Notes under the pieces: model-generated | Told to the model about the DNA's origin: nothing | The model's database searches: none | The model's input: only the letters and a program-made list of their open reading frames with translations | Program-made: the position numbers and the translations under genes | Source of the DNA: Rhodobacterales bacterium | Lineage (GTDB): Bacteria; Pseudomonadota; Alphaproteobacteria; Rhodobacterales; Rhodobacteraceae | NCBI GenBank assembly: GCA_009992615.1 | Contig: JAACVA010000059.1 | Location: forward strand, 1-7,236 | Reading direction: 5' to 3' | Length of the DNA stretch: 7,236 nucleotides | Part shown: piece by piece, positions 5,852-7,236 of the stretch | Layout of the letters: each line of letters begins with the position of its first letter | Position numbering within the stretch: position 1 is the first letter of the stretch

Positions 5852-6958
5852 ATGTCCAACCCCTCTCTCCTCATCCTGCCCGGCGACGGGATCGGCCCAG
5901 AAGTGATGGCCGAAGTGCGCAAGGTCATCGACTGGTTCGGCGCGAACCGGGGTCTGACCTTTGATGTGTCCGAGGATCTGGTGGGCGGCGCGGCCTATGA
6001 TGCCCATGGCACCCCGCTGACCGACGAAACGATGGCAAAGGCACAACAGGTTGACGCCGTGCTGCTGGGTGCCGTGGGCGGGCCGAAATACGACAAGCTG
6101 GACTTCAGCGTGAAGCCTGAACGCGGCCTGCTGCGCCTGCGCAAGGAGATGGACCTGTACGCCAACCTGCGCCCGGCCCAGTGTTTTGATGCTCTGGCCG
6201 ATTTTTCGTCGATGAAGAAAGAAATCGTGTCGGGCCTCGACATCATGATCGTGCGTGAACTGACCAGTGGCATCTATTTCGGTGAACCGCGCGGCGTGTT
6301 CAAGGATGGCAACGAGCGGGTGGGCCTGAACACCCAGCGCTATACCGAATCCGAAATCGCCCGCGTGGCGCGTTCGGCGTTTGAATTGGCGCGCAAGCGG
6401 TCGAACAAGGTGTGTTCGATGGAAAAGGCCAACGTGATGGAATCCGGCGTGCTGTGGCGCGACGTGGTGACCGAAATTCACGACGCTGAATACCCCGATG
6501 TCGAGCTGTCGCACATGTACGCCGACGCCGGCGCGATGCAGCTGACCCGCTGGCCGAAACAGTTTGACGTAATCGTCACCGACAACCTGTTCGGTGACAT
6601 GCTGTCGGATCTGGCCGCGATGCTGACCGGCAGCCTTGGGATGTTGCCCTCGGCCTCGCTCGGCTCGCCGATGGAAAATGGGCGGCCCAAGGCGCTGTAT
6701 GAACCGGTGCACGGCTCGGCCCCCGACATTGCGGGCACGGGCAAGGCCAACCCCTGCGCCAGCATCCTGAGCTTTGCAATGGCGCTGCGGTATTCCTTCG
6801 ATCAGGGCGACGAGGCGACTCGCCTGGAACAGGCCGTCGAAAAGGTGCTGGCCGATGGTGTGCGCACCGCCGATCTGATGCAGGCGGGCGACGGCACACC
6901 GGCCACCACGGTGGAAATGGGCCAAGCGGTGATCGCCGCGCTGGACGCAAGCCTGTAA
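5852..6958 (+). CDS. leuB: 3-isopropylmalate dehydrogenase
   Basis: LeuB oxidises and decarboxylates 3-isopropylmalate to 2-oxoisocaproate with NAD+, the third dedicated step of leucine synthesis. The 368-residue length is standard. It opens with LLILPGDGIGPEV, and catalytic residues sit where expected for the family: Y142 in SGIYFGEPRG, K192 in MEKANVM, and metal-binding D225 (MYADAG), D249 and D253 (NLFGDMLSD). The NAD-binding region follows in GSLGMLPSASLG and EPVHGSAPDIAGTGKANP. ATG 5852 has AAGGAG at 5839-5844, seven bases upstream. The local YADAGAMQL differs slightly from the commoner YVDNAAMQL form but retains the aspartate. It is separated from leuCD by a terminator and two unrelated genes, so it is likely expressed from its own promoter. 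Confidence 0.98.
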   Translation: MSNPSLLILPGDGIGPEVMAEVRKVIDWFGANRGLTFDVSEDLVGGAAYDAHGTPLTDETMAKAQQVDAVLLGAVGGPKYDKLDFSVKPERGLLRLRKEMDLYANLRPAQCFDALADFSSMKKEIVSGLDIMIVRELTSGIYFGEPRGVFKDGNERVGLNTQRYTESEIARVARSAFELARKRSNKVCSMEKANVMESGVLWRDVVTEIHDAEYPDVELSHMYADAGAMQLTRWPKQFDVIVTDNLFGDMLSDLAAMLTGSLGMLPSASLGSPMENGRPKALYEPVHGSAPDIAGTGKANPCASILSFAMALRYSFDQGDEATRLEQAVEKVLADGVRTADLMQAGDGTPATTVEMGQAVIAALDASL

Positions 6959-6965
6959 CAATCGC

Positions 6966-6986
6966 GGCGGGGCATTGCGCCCCGCC
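6966..6986. terminator. GC hairpin at the convergent leuB / oxidoreductase junction
   Basis: An eight-base-pair stem (ggcggggc 6966-6973 with gccccgcc 6979-6986) closes a five-base loop, seven bases after the leuB stop. Its last base is part of the stop codon of the opposing gene. The symmetrical position between convergent genes fits a shared terminator, but there is no T run on either side, so efficiency is uncertain. Confidence 0.5.
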
Positions 6987-7236
6987 TATCCGTCTACGCG
7001 GATGCGGGTGTTTTGCGGATCATGGGGGCTGTCCTCGGTGACGGTGGCGGTCCACAACTGACGTTCCATCCGGACCTGCAACACCGTACCCGACACCGCC
7101 AGATCGGGGCGCACATATCCCAAGGCGATGCTTTTGCCGAACACCACGGAATACCCCCCCGAAGTCAGCCGACCAACGCGATCAGTGCCATGATAAAGCG
7201 CCTCGCGCCCCCAGGGGTCGGCATCGGCGGGGCCAT
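6986..7236 (-). CDS. C-terminal part of a GcvT-family FAD-dependent oxidoreductase (sarcosine/dimethylglycine dehydrogenase type), 5' end outside window
   Basis: On the - strand an open frame enters from the right edge and stops at 6988-6986 (TAG). The 82 visible residues contain DPWGREALYHG, VGRLTSGGYSVVFGKSIALG, YVRPDL and VRMERQLWTATVTEDSPHD, ending NTRIRVDG. This matches the C-terminal barrel of the aminomethyltransferase (GcvT) domain. The TSGGYS...KSIALGYV pattern is typical of long FAD enzymes such as dimethylglycine dehydrogenase, sarcosine dehydrogenase and related N-methyl amine oxidases, which pass the one-carbon unit to tetrahydrofolate. The substrate cannot be told from this fragment, and the N-terminal FAD domain is not in view. 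A stand-alone glycine cleavage T-protein is a less likely alternative. It converges on leuB. Confidence 0.85.
   Translation of the reverse strand, partial: GPADADPWGREALYHGTDRVGRLTSGGYSVVFGKSIALGYVRPDLAVSGTVLQVRMERQLWTATVTEDSPHDPQNTRIRVDG

Noticed and set aside
4513..5928. Long - strand open frame across the phosphatase-fold gene and into leuB
   Set aside because: It overlaps two recognisable + strand genes and yields a composition-driven protein with no motif. The same applies to the - strand frame at 5816-6961 opposite leuB.
1..7236. CRISPR array, tRNA or rRNA genes
   Set aside because: No regularly spaced repeats, cloverleaf or rRNA-like sequence were seen in the intergenic stretches, which are short.

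Overview
The window reads as a chromosomal segment of an alphaproteobacterium, most likely Rhodobacterales (Rhodobacter/Roseobacter/Paracoccus type). The basis is the high GC, the strong G/C preference at third codon positions, the style of the LeuC, LeuD and LeuB proteins, and a neighbouring GcvT-type FAD oxidoreductase. The placement comes from reading the proteins; no search was run.

Layout, left to right: the 3' end of an unidentified + strand gene (1-84); a 194-base leader region; leuC (279-1682); a near-perfect 41-bp palindrome (1694-1734) followed by a lone AAA-type ATPase gene (1756-2949); leuD (2965-3570) with a strong intrinsic terminator (3609-3636); a 196-base gap; a predicted six-segment membrane protein (3833-4672) tightly coupled to an exported endonuclease/exonuclease/phosphatase-fold protein (about 4693-5769); a candidate promoter; leuB (5852-6958); a GC-rich hairpin at the convergent junction; and, on the - strand, the C-terminal end of a GcvT-family FAD-dependent oxidoreductase (6986-7236).

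Functionally the window supplies steps two and three of leucine synthesis. LeuC and LeuD form isopropylmalate isomerase, and LeuB is 3-isopropylmalate dehydrogenase. leuA is not present. leuCD and leuB are not one transcript: a terminator follows leuD, and leuB has its own candidate promoter and a strong ribosome binding site.

The most unusual feature is the ATPase gene between leuC and leuD. Its two products' genes are subunits of one enzyme and would normally be adjacent. The ATPase has lower GC than its neighbours, is preceded by a large AT-rich palindrome, and ends 15 bases before leuD with leuD's ribosome binding site intact. A short imperfect direct repeat (taaaacc / taaacc) brackets it. 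This looks like a self-contained palindrome-plus-ATPase cargo inserted without breaking the leu genes. No transposase is visible. A second item is the phosphatase-fold protein, which keeps several catalytic-site residues but lacks two that are normally metal-binding or catalytic.
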